A DNA stretch of 8,321 bases from an uncultured Bacteroidales bacterium. GTDB lineage: Bacteria; Bacteroidota; Bacteroidia; Bacteroidales; Paludibacteraceae. The stretch's first letter is position 1; the number at the start of each line of letters is the position of its first letter. Below the pieces are notes generated by a model. That model searched no databases, was not told the origin of the DNA, and saw nothing but the letters and a program-made list of their open reading frames with translations. Shown one piece after another: positions 1 to 6,277 of this stretch. Location: NCBI GenBank assembly GCA_945949375.1, contig CAMFEN010000032.1:1-8321 (forward strand), in the 5' to 3' direction. The position numbers and the translations under genes were made by a program.

Positions 1-2452
1 GTTTCTGTAACTCAATGAGTTTCACGCCTTGGGTGTTGCGTCCTTGCACACTAATCGTTTCGATAGCCATGCGGATGGCGGTACCCGACTTGGTGATGAG
101 CATGAGGTCATCTGCGTCCGTTACGGCTTCCAAGCCTACCAGCGCACCGGTCTTGTCGGTGATATTCAGCGTCTTCACGCCCTTACCACCGCGGTTGGTG
201 ATACGATAAATCGGCTCGCCGTTCTCGTCATCCAGCGCAGTGCGTTTGCCATAGCCTTTCTCGGAAATCACCAGCACGGTCTTGTCTGAATTAGGCTCTA
301 CACAAATCATGCCAATCGCGCGGTCTTGTCCGTCTTCGTCCAGCGAAATGGCTTTCACGCCGCTGGCGCCGCGTCCCATCGGGCGCACGGTGTTCTCGGG
401 GAAGCGAACCACCTTGCCGTTGTACGAAGCAATCAGCATCTGGCTCTCGCCGTCGGTCAGCGTAACGCCTATCAGTTCGTCGCCCTCACGCAAGCCGAGC
501 GCGATAATACCGTTTGCACGCGGGTGGGAGTACGACTCCAGCGTAGTCTTCTTCATCAAGCCGTTCTTGGTGGCGAAGATGAGGTAATGCGAGTTGACGT
601 ACTCCTCGTCGTTCAAGCCCTTCACATTTATGAACGCGCGCACTTTATCGCCTTTTTGCAAGTTAATCATGTTCTGTATAGCGCGGCCCTTGCTCTGCTT
701 GTTGCCCTCGGGTATCTCATACACTTTTAGCCAATAGAGGCGTCCCATCTCGGTGAAGAACATCATCGTGGAGTGCATGGACGCTTGGTGTACATACTCG
801 ATGAAGTCTTGGTCGCGCGAAGCGGACGCTTTCGAGCCGATACCTCCGCGGGTCTGCGAGCGGAACTCGCTCAGCGGCGTGCGCTTGATATAGCCGAGGT
901 GGGAGATAGTGATAACCATATCGTCGTCGGCATACATATCCTCGGGGTTGAACTCCGTCGCCATCTTCACAATCTGCGTGCGGCGCTCGTCGGCATATTT
1001 CTCCTTAATCTCGAGCAATTCTTCCTTGATAAGGTCGTAGCGCATGGTCTCGCTGTTAAGCAGGTCGTTGAGGTGGGCAATCAGTTTCTCCAACTCCGCG
1101 TACTCGGCCTTCAACTCATCGATACGCAAGCCTGTCAGTTGGCTCAGACGCATATCCACGATGGCTTTCGATTGCAGGTTATCAAGGTTAAAGCGTGCCT
1201 CAAGGTTCGCCTGTGCGTCTGCCGGTGTGCGGCTGGCACGGATGATACGCACTACCTCGTCGATGTTGTCCACCGCGATAATCAAGCCCTCCAAGATATG
1301 CGCGCGCTCCTGTGCTTTCTTCAATTCGAAGCGGGTGCGGCGCGTTACGACCTCCATGCGGTGCTCAATGAATGCGCCTACCAACTGCCTAAGATTCAGC
1401 AACATCGGGCGTCCCTTCACCAGTGCAATGCTGTTCACGGCGAACGACGATTGCAGGGCGGTGAACTTATACAGTTTATTGAGCACCACCTGCGCATTCG
1501 CGTCGCGCTTCACGTCAATCACAATACGGATGTCGCGCTTCGACTGGTCGCTGATGTCGGCGATACCTTCTATCTTCTTGTCGCTGACGAGTTCGGCGAT
1601 ATTCTTCACCAACTCGCTCTTCACGATGCCGTAAGGCAACTCCGTGATGATAATCCGTTCGCGTCCGTTGTCCTCGGTCTCGATGTCGGCGTTCGAGCGG
1701 ATAACAATGCGTCCCCTACCCGTTTCGTAAGCATCGCGCACGCCTTGATAGCCGTATATCGTACCGCCCGTCGGGAAGTCGGGCGCTTTGATATGCTCCA
1801 TCAATTCGTCCACCGTTATCTCCTCCACGCTCGGGTCTGCGATCCGCGTCTCAATGTTTTGGATATATGCCACGCAGCCGTCTATCACCTCGCCTAAGTT
1901 GTGCGTCGGCATATTCGTCGCCATACCTACGGCGATACCGCTTGCGCCGTTCACCAGCAGGTTCGGGAAGCGGCAGGGAAGCACCGTCGGCTCGCGCAAG
2001 GAGTCGTCGAAGTTCAACTGCATATCCACCGTGTCTTTCTCAATGTCGCGCAGCATCTCCTCCGCCAGTTTAGAGAGGCGTGCCTCGGTGTAACGCATAG
2101 CCGCTGCACCGTCGCCGTCCACCGAGCCGAAGTTACCTTGCCCATCCACCAGCGTGTAGCGCATCGCCCACGGCTGCGCCATACGCACCAGCGTGCCGTA
2201 GATACTGCTGTCGCCGTGGGGGTGATACTTACCCATCACCTCACCCACGATACGCGCGCTCTTCTTCGTCGGCTTGTCGCTCGTGTTGCCCAATTCATTC
2301 ATTCCAAACAGCACACGGCGGTGCACAGGCTTGAAACCATCGCGCACATCGGGCAACGCGCGCGACACAATCACACTCATTGAATAGTCGATATACGAGG
2401 TCTTCATTTCCTCGTCTATCTTCACAGGAATAATTCTATCGTTATCTATCAT
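1..2452 (-). CDS. gyrA: DNA gyrase subunit A (3' end cut by window edge)
   Basis: GyrA is the breakage-reunion subunit of the GyrA2B2 gyrase that introduces negative supercoils into DNA in the cytoplasm. Reading from the ATG at 2452 gives 817 uninterrupted codons. The N-terminal core contains SYIDYSMSVIVSRALPDVRD (residues 19-38), KPVHRR, the quinolone-region motif HPHGDSSIYG (77-86) and the catalytic pair Arg120-Tyr121 in AAMRYTEARL. Next come NLLVNGASGIAVGMATNMPT and the tower/coiled-coil region. The C-terminal DNA-wrapping beta-pinwheel starts near residue 505, with the GyrA box QTRGGIG at 533-539. The visible protein ends at ...KLIELQK, so only a short acidic-type tail is probably missing. 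ParC is less likely because the GyrA box and pinwheel are well kept. The frame is identical at both ends, so there is no net frameshift. A Bacteroidota promoter lies 31 bases upstream. Residue 86 is Gly where E. coli GyrA has Asp87. Confidence 0.98.
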   Translation of the reverse strand, partial: MIDNDRIIPVKIDEEMKTSYIDYSMSVIVSRALPDVRDGFKPVHRRVLFGMNELGNTSDKPTKKSARIVGEVMGKYHPHGDSSIYGTLVRMAQPWAMRYTLVDGQGNFGSVDGDGAAAMRYTEARLSKLAEEMLRDIEKDTVDMQLNFDDSLREPTVLPCRFPNLLVNGASGIAVGMATNMPTHNLGEVIDGCVAYIQNIETRIADPSVEEITVDELMEHIKAPDFPTGGTIYGYQGVRDAYETGRGRIVIRSNADIETEDNGRERIIITELPYGIVKSELVKNIAELVSDKKIEGIADISDQSKRDIRIVIDVKRDANAQVVLNKLYKFTALQSSFAVNSIALVKGRPMLLNLRQLVGAFIEHRMEVVTRRTRFELKKAQERAHILEGLIIAVDNIDEVVRIIRASRTPADAQANLEARFNLDNLQSKAIVDMRLSQLTGLRIDELKAEYAELEKLIAHLNDLLNSETMRYDLIKEELLEIKEKYADERRTQIVKMATEFNPEDMYADDDMVITISHLGYIKRTPLSEFRSQTRGGIGSKASASRDQDFIEYVHQASMHSTMMFFTEMGRLYWLKVYEIPEGNKQSKGRAIQNMINLQKGDKVRAFINVKGLNDEEYVNSHYLIFATKNGLMKKTTLESYSHPRANGIIALGLREGDELIGVTLTDGESQMLIASYNGKVVRFPENTVRPMGRGASGVKAISLDEDGQDRAIGMICVEPNSDKTVLVISEKGYGKRTALDDENGEPIYRITNRGGKGVKTLNITDKTGALVGLEAVTDADDLMLITKSGTAIRMAIETISVQGRNTQGVKLIELQK

Positions 2453-2483
2453 AGGTTATTTATTATTTACCCAAATTTCCGTG

Positions 2484-2515
2484 CAAAGGTACGACTTTTT
2501 TTTGGAATATGCAAA
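2484..2515 (-). promoter_or_regulatory. gyrA promoter, Bacteroidota type
   Basis: Read on the minus strand there is TTTGC (2515-2511), 19 bases, then TACCTTTG (2491-2484). This is an exact match to the published Bacteroides consensus of TTTG and TAnnTTTG separated by about 19-21 bases. The expected RNA start, a few bases downstream near 2478, leaves a leader of roughly 25 bases before the gyrA ATG. The -33 element sits in AAAAATTTGCATATT, a 15-mer that recurs exactly in the promoter at 5924-5955. Confidence 0.88.
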
Positions 2516-2720
2516 TTTTTCGAGCAATAAATGTGCGAAATTTTGCATTTCATACCCTCAGCCGATATCCCCTCGGCAGCGAAGCAGCATCCCCGCAAAT
2601 CGAAAGAAAACAGCCTTTAAGGGCATTTTGCAGGAGATAACCTTTAATATCTTCGCACGCGCACACGATACTTGCGCGCATACGCGGACGCTTGCCGAAT
2701 TGTTGCCTCTAAGCAGTTCA
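2516..2720. other. Spacer without a convincing gene
   Basis: About 200 bases between the gyrA promoter and the CAAA repeat. I see no protein-like reading frame, tRNA or promoter here. The one small structure is a 5-bp stem, GCCGA (2561-2565) with TCGGC (2573-2577). A GC-rich patch at 2655-2700 contains one copy of the 8-mer GCGGACGC (2684-2691). Frames that cross this stretch depend on the tetranucleotide repeat and look like low-complexity artefacts. Confidence 0.6.
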
Positions 2721-2764
2721 CAAACAAACAAACAAACAAACAAACAAACAAACAAACAAACAAA
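2721..2764. repeat. Tetranucleotide microsatellite (CAAA)11
   Basis: Eleven perfect copies of CAAA on the plus strand, TTTG on the minus strand, 44 bp in all. A repeat this pure and long is prone to slipped-strand copy-number change. It lies directly after the terminator stem for the minus-strand operon, so on the transcript it appears as U-rich UUUG units. It is about 205 bp upstream of the gyrA -33 box. It is not inside any supported gene, so frame-shifting phase variation of a protein is not indicated. An effect on termination or spacing is possible. Confidence 0.97.
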
Positions 2765-2791
2765 AGCTGCCTGACATGAGTTGTCAGACAG
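2762..2791 (-). terminator. Intrinsic terminator of the three-gene operon
   Basis: On the minus-strand RNA the arms are CUGUCUGACA (2791-2782) and UGUCAGGCAG (2776-2767), with a 5-base loop (2781-2777). The stem is 10 bp with a single G-U wobble, followed at once by CUUUUGUUUGUUUG. On the plus strand the wobble position becomes a C-A mismatch and the U-tract would be an A-tract, so the element is oriented to stop transcripts leaving the lipoprotein gene, whose stop codon is about 30 bases upstream. The U-tract runs directly into the TTTG microsatellite. It would also shield gyrA from read-through. Confidence 0.85.
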
Positions 2792-2820
2792 TCTCTGTAT
2801 TTCGCTATATCCGTTCTCCA

Positions 2821-3792
2821 CTACCATGCTCCGCCGGTGCAGTCTTTTTCTGTGAAGTTCAGTTCTGTGGAGTCGCCATGCCAAGTAAAGCGATAGATGT
2901 CGTACTTGGTTTTGGGAGGCGGGAAAGAGAGGGGACCATCCAAAAGAGCAAACGCACTATAATAGGTATGTCCTTCTTCGAACTTGGTGTAGGTAGAGCC
3001 TCCATAGTCGCCATTGTTTTGGTGTGCGACGACACCATAGTAAATGCGGCTATCCCATTTATTATCATAAAAGAATTGAAACATCTCCACGAAGAACTCT
3101 CCCGGGACACGGTATTTCTGCTCATCTCGCAATTCCGCACTATCCACCGTCATTCCCGTCCACGGCACATCGGAAATAATCTTGCCCGCCGTATCTTTGG
3201 GATAGACATAGTCCCACTCGCCTCGCACACGATACTGGAAGTCCATCGTCAATACCGACTCTTGCTTGGTGGTGATAGTCTTTAAGAACAACTGTCCGAA
3301 AGGTTTGTTGGATTCAGGATCTACGCCGAAGGCAAATATCCAATAGTCGGTATCGGGTTGGAGGAAACAGAAAGTGCGGTTGGTATTACCGTACTGCAAT
3401 GAATGGGATGAAAAGTCCGCCACAAAAGGCACTAAGTTCTGCAACTCGTTGTTGCGCCACTTTAAGTAGTCTAAATACGCACTATCCAGAGCGAGCAACA
3501 TAAAGGTCTTGGCAATCTCTTGTGGATTAATACCCTCTTTCACCGGCTGCATACTGACGAGATAGAATGCTTCTCGGTTGGTACTAAACTCGACCTGTAC
3601 GTATCCGGCAGAGATATTCTGCACATTGATGTCAATCTCTATGTGCTTGGTGTACGCCTTTGCATTCGGATCGCAACTGCATAATCCTATCGCTACCAAG
3701 AGCAGCACAAGAGCACTCAGTCGCTTTACGAATTTACGAATTACAATTTGTAATTTAGCAGGCGCGGACGCCTGCGCACCCGTATAAATCAT
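2821..3792 (-). CDS. Exported lipoprotein of unknown function, possibly Fn3-like
   Basis: A 323-residue protein if started at the ATG at 3792, five bases after the stop of the upstream lipase gene. Starts at 3816 and 3837 would overlap that gene and extend an already long N-terminus. The hydrophobic core LSALVLLLVAIG is followed by the lipobox LCSC, which would lipidate Cys40. The mature part begins DPNAKAY and is rich in beta-strand-like and aromatic segments. FCFLQPDTDYWIFAFGVDP resembles the strand-turn-strand signature of fibronectin type III folds, so an Fn3-like sandwich is plausible but unproven. I do not recognise the family. Residues 4-20 are encoded by repeat-like DNA (3725-3775), giving an unusual 40-residue lead to the lipidated cysteine. 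It is the last gene of the operon and is followed by a strong terminator. The likely location is the outer membrane, but the side is unknown. Confidence 0.85.
   Translation of the reverse strand: MIYTGAQASAPAKLQIVIRKFVKRLSALVLLLVAIGLCSCDPNAKAYTKHIEIDINVQNISAGYVQVEFSTNREAFYLVSMQPVKEGINPQEIAKTFMLLALDSAYLDYLKWRNNELQNLVPFVADFSSHSLQYGNTNRTFCFLQPDTDYWIFAFGVDPESNKPFGQLFLKTITTKQESVLTMDFQYRVRGEWDYVYPKDTAGKIISDVPWTGMTVDSAELRDEQKYRVPGEFFVEMFQFFYDNKWDSRIYYGVVAHQNNGDYGGSTYTKFEEGHTYYSAFALLDGPLSFPPPKTKYDIYRFTWHGDSTELNFTEKDCTGGAW
3725..3775. repeat. Composite repeat inside the lipoprotein's N-terminal coding region
   Basis: Three repeat types stand end to end. There are two direct copies of TTTACGAA (3725-3732 and 3733-3740). 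A 17-bp inverted repeat AATTACAA-T-TTGTAATT follows at 3739-3755. Last is an 18-bp perfect hairpin GCAGGCG-CGGA-CGCCTGC at 3758-3775. The block spans 51 bp, exactly 17 codons, and is read in frame as the polar stretch before the signal-peptide core. This density of symmetry is typical of intergenic DNA rather than of a gene. Confidence 0.85.
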
Positions 3793-3796
3793 ATAC

Positions 3797-5110
3797 TTAA
3801 AAATCGTAGTTACCATTTTCTTCTTTCTCCTCGTCAATTAGTAAGGTACGTACATTCATCAGGAAGCGCAGCATACCTGCGATATGGTTGCCATAGTGCC
3901 CGAAGTTGTATTGGATATTTCCGTATTGCCACTTGCTTTTGGCAAGCGTTGCATTCACATAAGGCACTATATCATCGTCAATGGAATGGAAGATAAAGAC
4001 CGGTGCTTTCGGTGTCCACGAGTAGGACAAGATAGAGTTGAGCGTCAGCGCCTTGTAGAGTTCGGATATCTCGTAACTTGTTCTATCCATGCCGATAGGG
4101 GTCATCAATTCGTCGGTAACATGCGTGTCAATCAGTTCATTGAGTTGTCCGGTGGTGTATTTCTTGGAGTTAATCCACTCATCCAAATTCTCGTAGATAC
4201 GCGGCTGCAAAATCTTCGCGAGGTCGAGCTCCAAGTGGTTACCATTCACCACTCCTTGCGTCATCAGCGGCACCGCACAGGGATAGGAGGCATAATTAGT
4301 CTCAATAAAATTGTCGTATGTCGCTTTCACGTCATAGGGTCCTCCGCCGGCAAAGACGCGTCGAATCTTGATTTGTTCGGCATATCGCATCTCTATCATG
4401 TGTTGCACGCCCATTGTTACTGCGCCGCCTTGTGAATAGCCCATCAAGTAGATGTCGTCATGCTCGGGTGCCAATCCGGCTTTCTGCATAAAGGGCAGCA
4501 CTTGGAAATACATATCCAGCACATTCGTTGCAGTAGTCTCTAACACGAGATAGGGGTGCACCATGTGTGCCGTAACGCCGTAGCCGAGATAGTCAGGGAT
4601 GATGAGAGCATATCCCAAGTTGACCAATATCCCTTCGAGCGAGAACGTTTGGCTGGGTGCCTCTTCGTTGGCGGCGATGGTGTAGTGAGACACAAGGATA
4701 TAGCGTTTGAACTTCCCATCAGCCGGTAGGATGACCTTACCCGACAGCGTGATAGGATTTCCCTCGGTATCCACAGAGGAATAGGTGCCCGCTAACTCTA
4801 TTGCCTTCTTGCCATTTCCCCAATCCGCCAACTGTTGCACGATGGCATTCATGTTGGTGGATGACGCGCGCATAGGTGCCGGCATGGAGTCAGCCGTATT
4901 CTGCGGCAGCGCGGACGCCTGTGTAAAGAGCTCCTGCTGCGCTGCGCTCCATTGGATATTCTCCATATCGGTCGTCTGCTGCGAAAGCACATGGAAGGTG
5001 CCTTCTCCGGCATCTACATTGGAGAAGTCCACCAAACGGACATTATCATTGTAGCATCCTGAAAATAGTAGTGAAAGTCCAAAAAACAAGAAATATATAC
5101 CTTTTTTCAT
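3797..5110 (-). CDS. Secreted lipase/esterase lipoprotein, alpha/beta hydrolase fold
   Basis: A 437-residue predicted serine ester hydrolase. The N-terminus MKKGIYFLFFGLSLLFSGC is a lipoprotein signal peptide with Cys19 as the lipidated residue, so the enzyme should be anchored in the outer membrane or face the periplasm. Residues 60-85 form an Ala/Ser/Pro-rich linker. The hydrolase domain contains PDYLGYG (172-178), HPYL (185-188) and the nucleophile elbow GYSQGG with Ser226. The acid lies in HSIDDDIVP (Asp379 or Asp380) and the His in GNHIAG (His409), a complete triad in the canonical order. The PDYLGYG...HPYL...GYSxGG pattern resembles the secretory lipase group related to Candida lipase A. 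Substrate (triglyceride, other ester, or peptide) cannot be decided from sequence. It lies 86 bases after the barrel gene and 4 bases before the next lipoprotein start, which suggests co-transcription. Confidence 0.9.
   Translation of the reverse strand: MKKGIYFLFFGLSLLFSGCYNDNVRLVDFSNVDAGEGTFHVLSQQTTDMENIQWSAAQQELFTQASALPQNTADSMPAPMRASSTNMNAIVQQLADWGNGKKAIELAGTYSSVDTEGNPITLSGKVILPADGKFKRYILVSHYTIAANEEAPSQTFSLEGILVNLGYALIIPDYLGYGVTAHMVHPYLVLETTATNVLDMYFQVLPFMQKAGLAPEHDDIYLMGYSQGGAVTMGVQHMIEMRYAEQIKIRRVFAGGGPYDVKATYDNFIETNYASYPCAVPLMTQGVVNGNHLELDLAKILQPRIYENLDEWINSKKYTTGQLNELIDTHVTDELMTPIGMDRTSYEISELYKALTLNSILSYSWTPKAPVFIFHSIDDDIVPYVNATLAKSKWQYGNIQYNFGHYGNHIAGMLRFLMNVRTLLIDEEKEENGNYDF
4909..4921. 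repeat. Second copy of a 13-bp GC-rich repeat
   Basis: GCGCGGACGCCTG is identical to 3762-3774, one arm and loop of the hairpin in the downstream lipoprotein gene. Here it is read as the residues QASA in the linker of the lipase, and the same residues QASA are encoded in the other copy. The matching hairpin arm is absent here. Confidence 0.75.
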
Positions 5111-5146
5111 AGTCCCTTATAGATTATTTTCTTATTACTCCGAACA

Positions 5147-5171
5147 CTCTGAAAACTCCAACAATTCAGAG
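5147..5171 (-). promoter_or_regulatory. Stem-loop in the leader between barrel and lipase genes
   Basis: CTCTGAA (5147-5153) and TTCAGAG (5165-5171) form a 7-bp inverted repeat with an 11-base loop, in the 86-bp spacer between the two genes. No run of U follows on the minus-strand RNA and no TAnnTTTG promoter is present in the spacer. It is therefore more likely an RNA-processing, stability or partial-attenuation element than a full terminator or a promoter boundary. Just upstream is AGGAGG (5184-5179) with ATG-CTC-TGA at 5174-5166. Confidence 0.5.
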
Positions 5172-5196
5172 CATTCGTCCTCCTAATTATTAATTC

Positions 5197-5901
5197 TCAA
5201 AACCTTACCCCGAAAGAGGCAGTAAAGATACGCGAATCAAGCAGGTATATCTCCTGTTTGTTGGCGAGGGAGAACATCCCGCCTAACTCCACGCTGCCGA
5301 AGATGTGGTCATTTCCCACGCTCACGCCGAGCAAGGTCAGGTTGAGCACAGGTGCGCAGGCTGTCTCGCGTCCTTTGTAGTCCTGCTCCGTGCCTGTGTT
5401 GATGTTTAATCCAAAGCCAAGTCCGGAATAAAGACGCACGAAGTTCTGCTCATAGTAGGTGAAGCGTATTAGCGGCATCAGGGAGATGTTTGCGAACCAA
5501 GCGGTATAAAGTTTCTCCAACTCGTTTCCCGCCGCATCGCGCGGCACTTTGTCCCAATACACGCCGCCGTAGTCCAGCATTCCTCCCACGCCAAACCAGA
5601 AGTTCACGCGGTATAAGTACTCCGCAAACCAATGTTGCGTATATCGGTAGTTCTTGGCAATGACATCCCCATTTATGCCCGGCAAGAGTGTTTTCTCATG
5701 CCAAACGAGGGTCTCAAACATCATATCGCCCCACCCTACTCGCAACTCATTTCGCTGATTAACAGGCGGATAGACCTTTTTCTCCTTATGGTGTTGCGTC
5801 GGCGAATTGGCATTGGAATCCGACTGCGCCGCGATAGGCGTTGTCCAAATGAGTCCCGCCAGCAGCACCACACAAGATATGTTATGCCATTCAATTTTCA
5901 T
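5197..5901 (-). CDS. Putative outer-membrane beta-barrel protein
   Basis: A 234-residue protein with a cleavable signal peptide. The hydrophobic stretch is VVLLAGLIWTTPIAA (residues about 12-25), with likely cleavage after the AA of PIAA, before QSDSN. A polar segment rich in His and Lys follows (to about residue 45). The rest alternates aromatic and glycine-rich strands such as LRVGWGDMMFETLVW, VNFWFGVGGMLDYGG, VRLYSGLGFGLNIN and HIFGSVELGGMF. The protein ends SFGVRF, with the C-terminal Phe typical of proteins inserted by the BAM machinery. Size fits a small barrel of 8-10 strands. I cannot name a specific family or cargo. It is the first gene of the operon, with its own promoter 23 bases upstream, and is followed by the lipase and lipoprotein genes. 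Confidence 0.83.
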   Translation of the reverse strand: MKIEWHNISCVVLLAGLIWTTPIAAQSDSNANSPTQHHKEKKVYPPVNQRNELRVGWGDMMFETLVWHEKTLLPGINGDVIAKNYRYTQHWFAEYLYRVNFWFGVGGMLDYGGVYWDKVPRDAAGNELEKLYTAWFANISLMPLIRFTYYEQNFVRLYSGLGFGLNINTGTEQDYKGRETACAPVLNLTLLGVSVGNDHIFGSVELGGMFSLANKQEIYLLDSRIFTASFGVRF

Positions 5902-5923
5902 AAACGTATATTCATTTTCGCTG

Positions 5924-5955
5924 CAAAGTTACAATTATTTCAAGTAATATGCAAA
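5924..5955 (-). promoter_or_regulatory. Promoter of the three-gene exported-protein operon
   Basis: On the minus strand there is TTTGC (5955-5951), 19 bases, then TAACTTTG (5931-5924), matching the Bacteroidota TTTG/TAnnTTTG consensus. The RNA start should fall near 5917, leaving a leader of about 15-17 bases. The upstream AAAAATTTGCATATT (5960-5946) is identical to that at gyrA. No comparable promoter was found before the second or third gene. Confidence 0.87.
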
Positions 5956-6014
5956 TTTTTAATGATTTTTTTGGGTGAAAATCTGTTTTTGTATTAATCG
6001 ATTGATTTTCGAAC

Positions 6015-6170
6015 TGCGCGGGTAGAACGAGCGTTTTCGCTGCGGAGCAGCGGAGGAGGAACTGCAGTCCCATAGCCCTGCTCTATAAAGATTGCGCAAA
6101 ACAGTAGGACGGCTGTCCGGTGAGTTTCCGACGGAAACGATTGACACGCTCTGCGGGCTGTATGGCAAGT
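6015..6170. other. GC-rich hairpin cluster in the divergent spacer, possible RNA or dispersed repeat
   Basis: Between AT-rich flanks sits a GC-rich island with several symmetric elements. CGCTGC-GGA-GCAGCG is at 6038-6052. ACTGCAGT is at 6061-6068. GGAC-GGCT-GTCC is at 6107-6118. GTTTCCG-A-CGGAAAC is at 6124-6138. No tRNA or known RNA fold is recognisable. A short minus-strand frame with a GTG start (6186-5959) crosses it but has no protein-like features. It could be a small RNA or a copy of an intergenic repeat family. Confidence 0.4.
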
Positions 6171-6200
6171 AAATGCACCATATCACTTATCAAGGTTGCT

Positions 6201-6244
6201 TAATCACCTACTAATCACCTACTAATCACCTACTAATCACCTAC
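6201..6244. repeat. Four perfect 11-bp tandem repeats (TAATCACCTAC)
   Basis: Units at 6201-6211, 6212-6222, 6223-6233 and 6234-6244 are identical, with no partial copy beyond two bases. The 11-bp period is close to one DNA helical turn, so each unit presents the same face. The array ends about 70 bp upstream of the mfd -33 box and is about 245 bp from the divergent operon promoter. It may be a protein-binding array or a simple variable-number repeat. Confidence 0.95.
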
Positions 6245-6277
6245 TATATTCAAGTTGCAAATTCGATGAAAAAAGTG

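Noticed and set aside
773..1897. A 374-codon plus-strand open frame opposite gyrA, and other plus-strand frames in 15-2383
   Set aside because: gyrA on the minus strand is unmistakable through the whole stretch. The antisense frames have no recognisable domains and are explained by codon bias of gyrA.
2721..2764. Phase-variable coding gene driven by the CAAA repeat
   Set aside because: The repeat is outside any supported gene and next to a terminator, so on/off frame switching of a protein is not supported.
2558..2884. Minus-strand frame containing a repeated LFVC peptide, and the plus-strand frame at 2481-2774 with repeated QTNK
   Set aside because: Both are produced by the CAAA/TTTG microsatellite being stop-free in several frames. 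One also overlaps the 3' end of the lipoprotein gene and the terminator.
3739..3775. Intrinsic terminator inside the lipoprotein gene
   Set aside because: The GC hairpin at 3758-3775 is not followed by a U-run on the minus-strand RNA. It lies inside a continuous coding frame.
5959..6186. 75-codon minus-strand frame with GTG start across the hairpin island
   Set aside because: No protein-like composition, no start signal, and it runs into the promoter of the envelope operon. Kept only as possible repeat or RNA.
6201..6244. CRISPR array
   Set aside because: The 11-bp units are directly contiguous with no spacers, and no cas genes are present.
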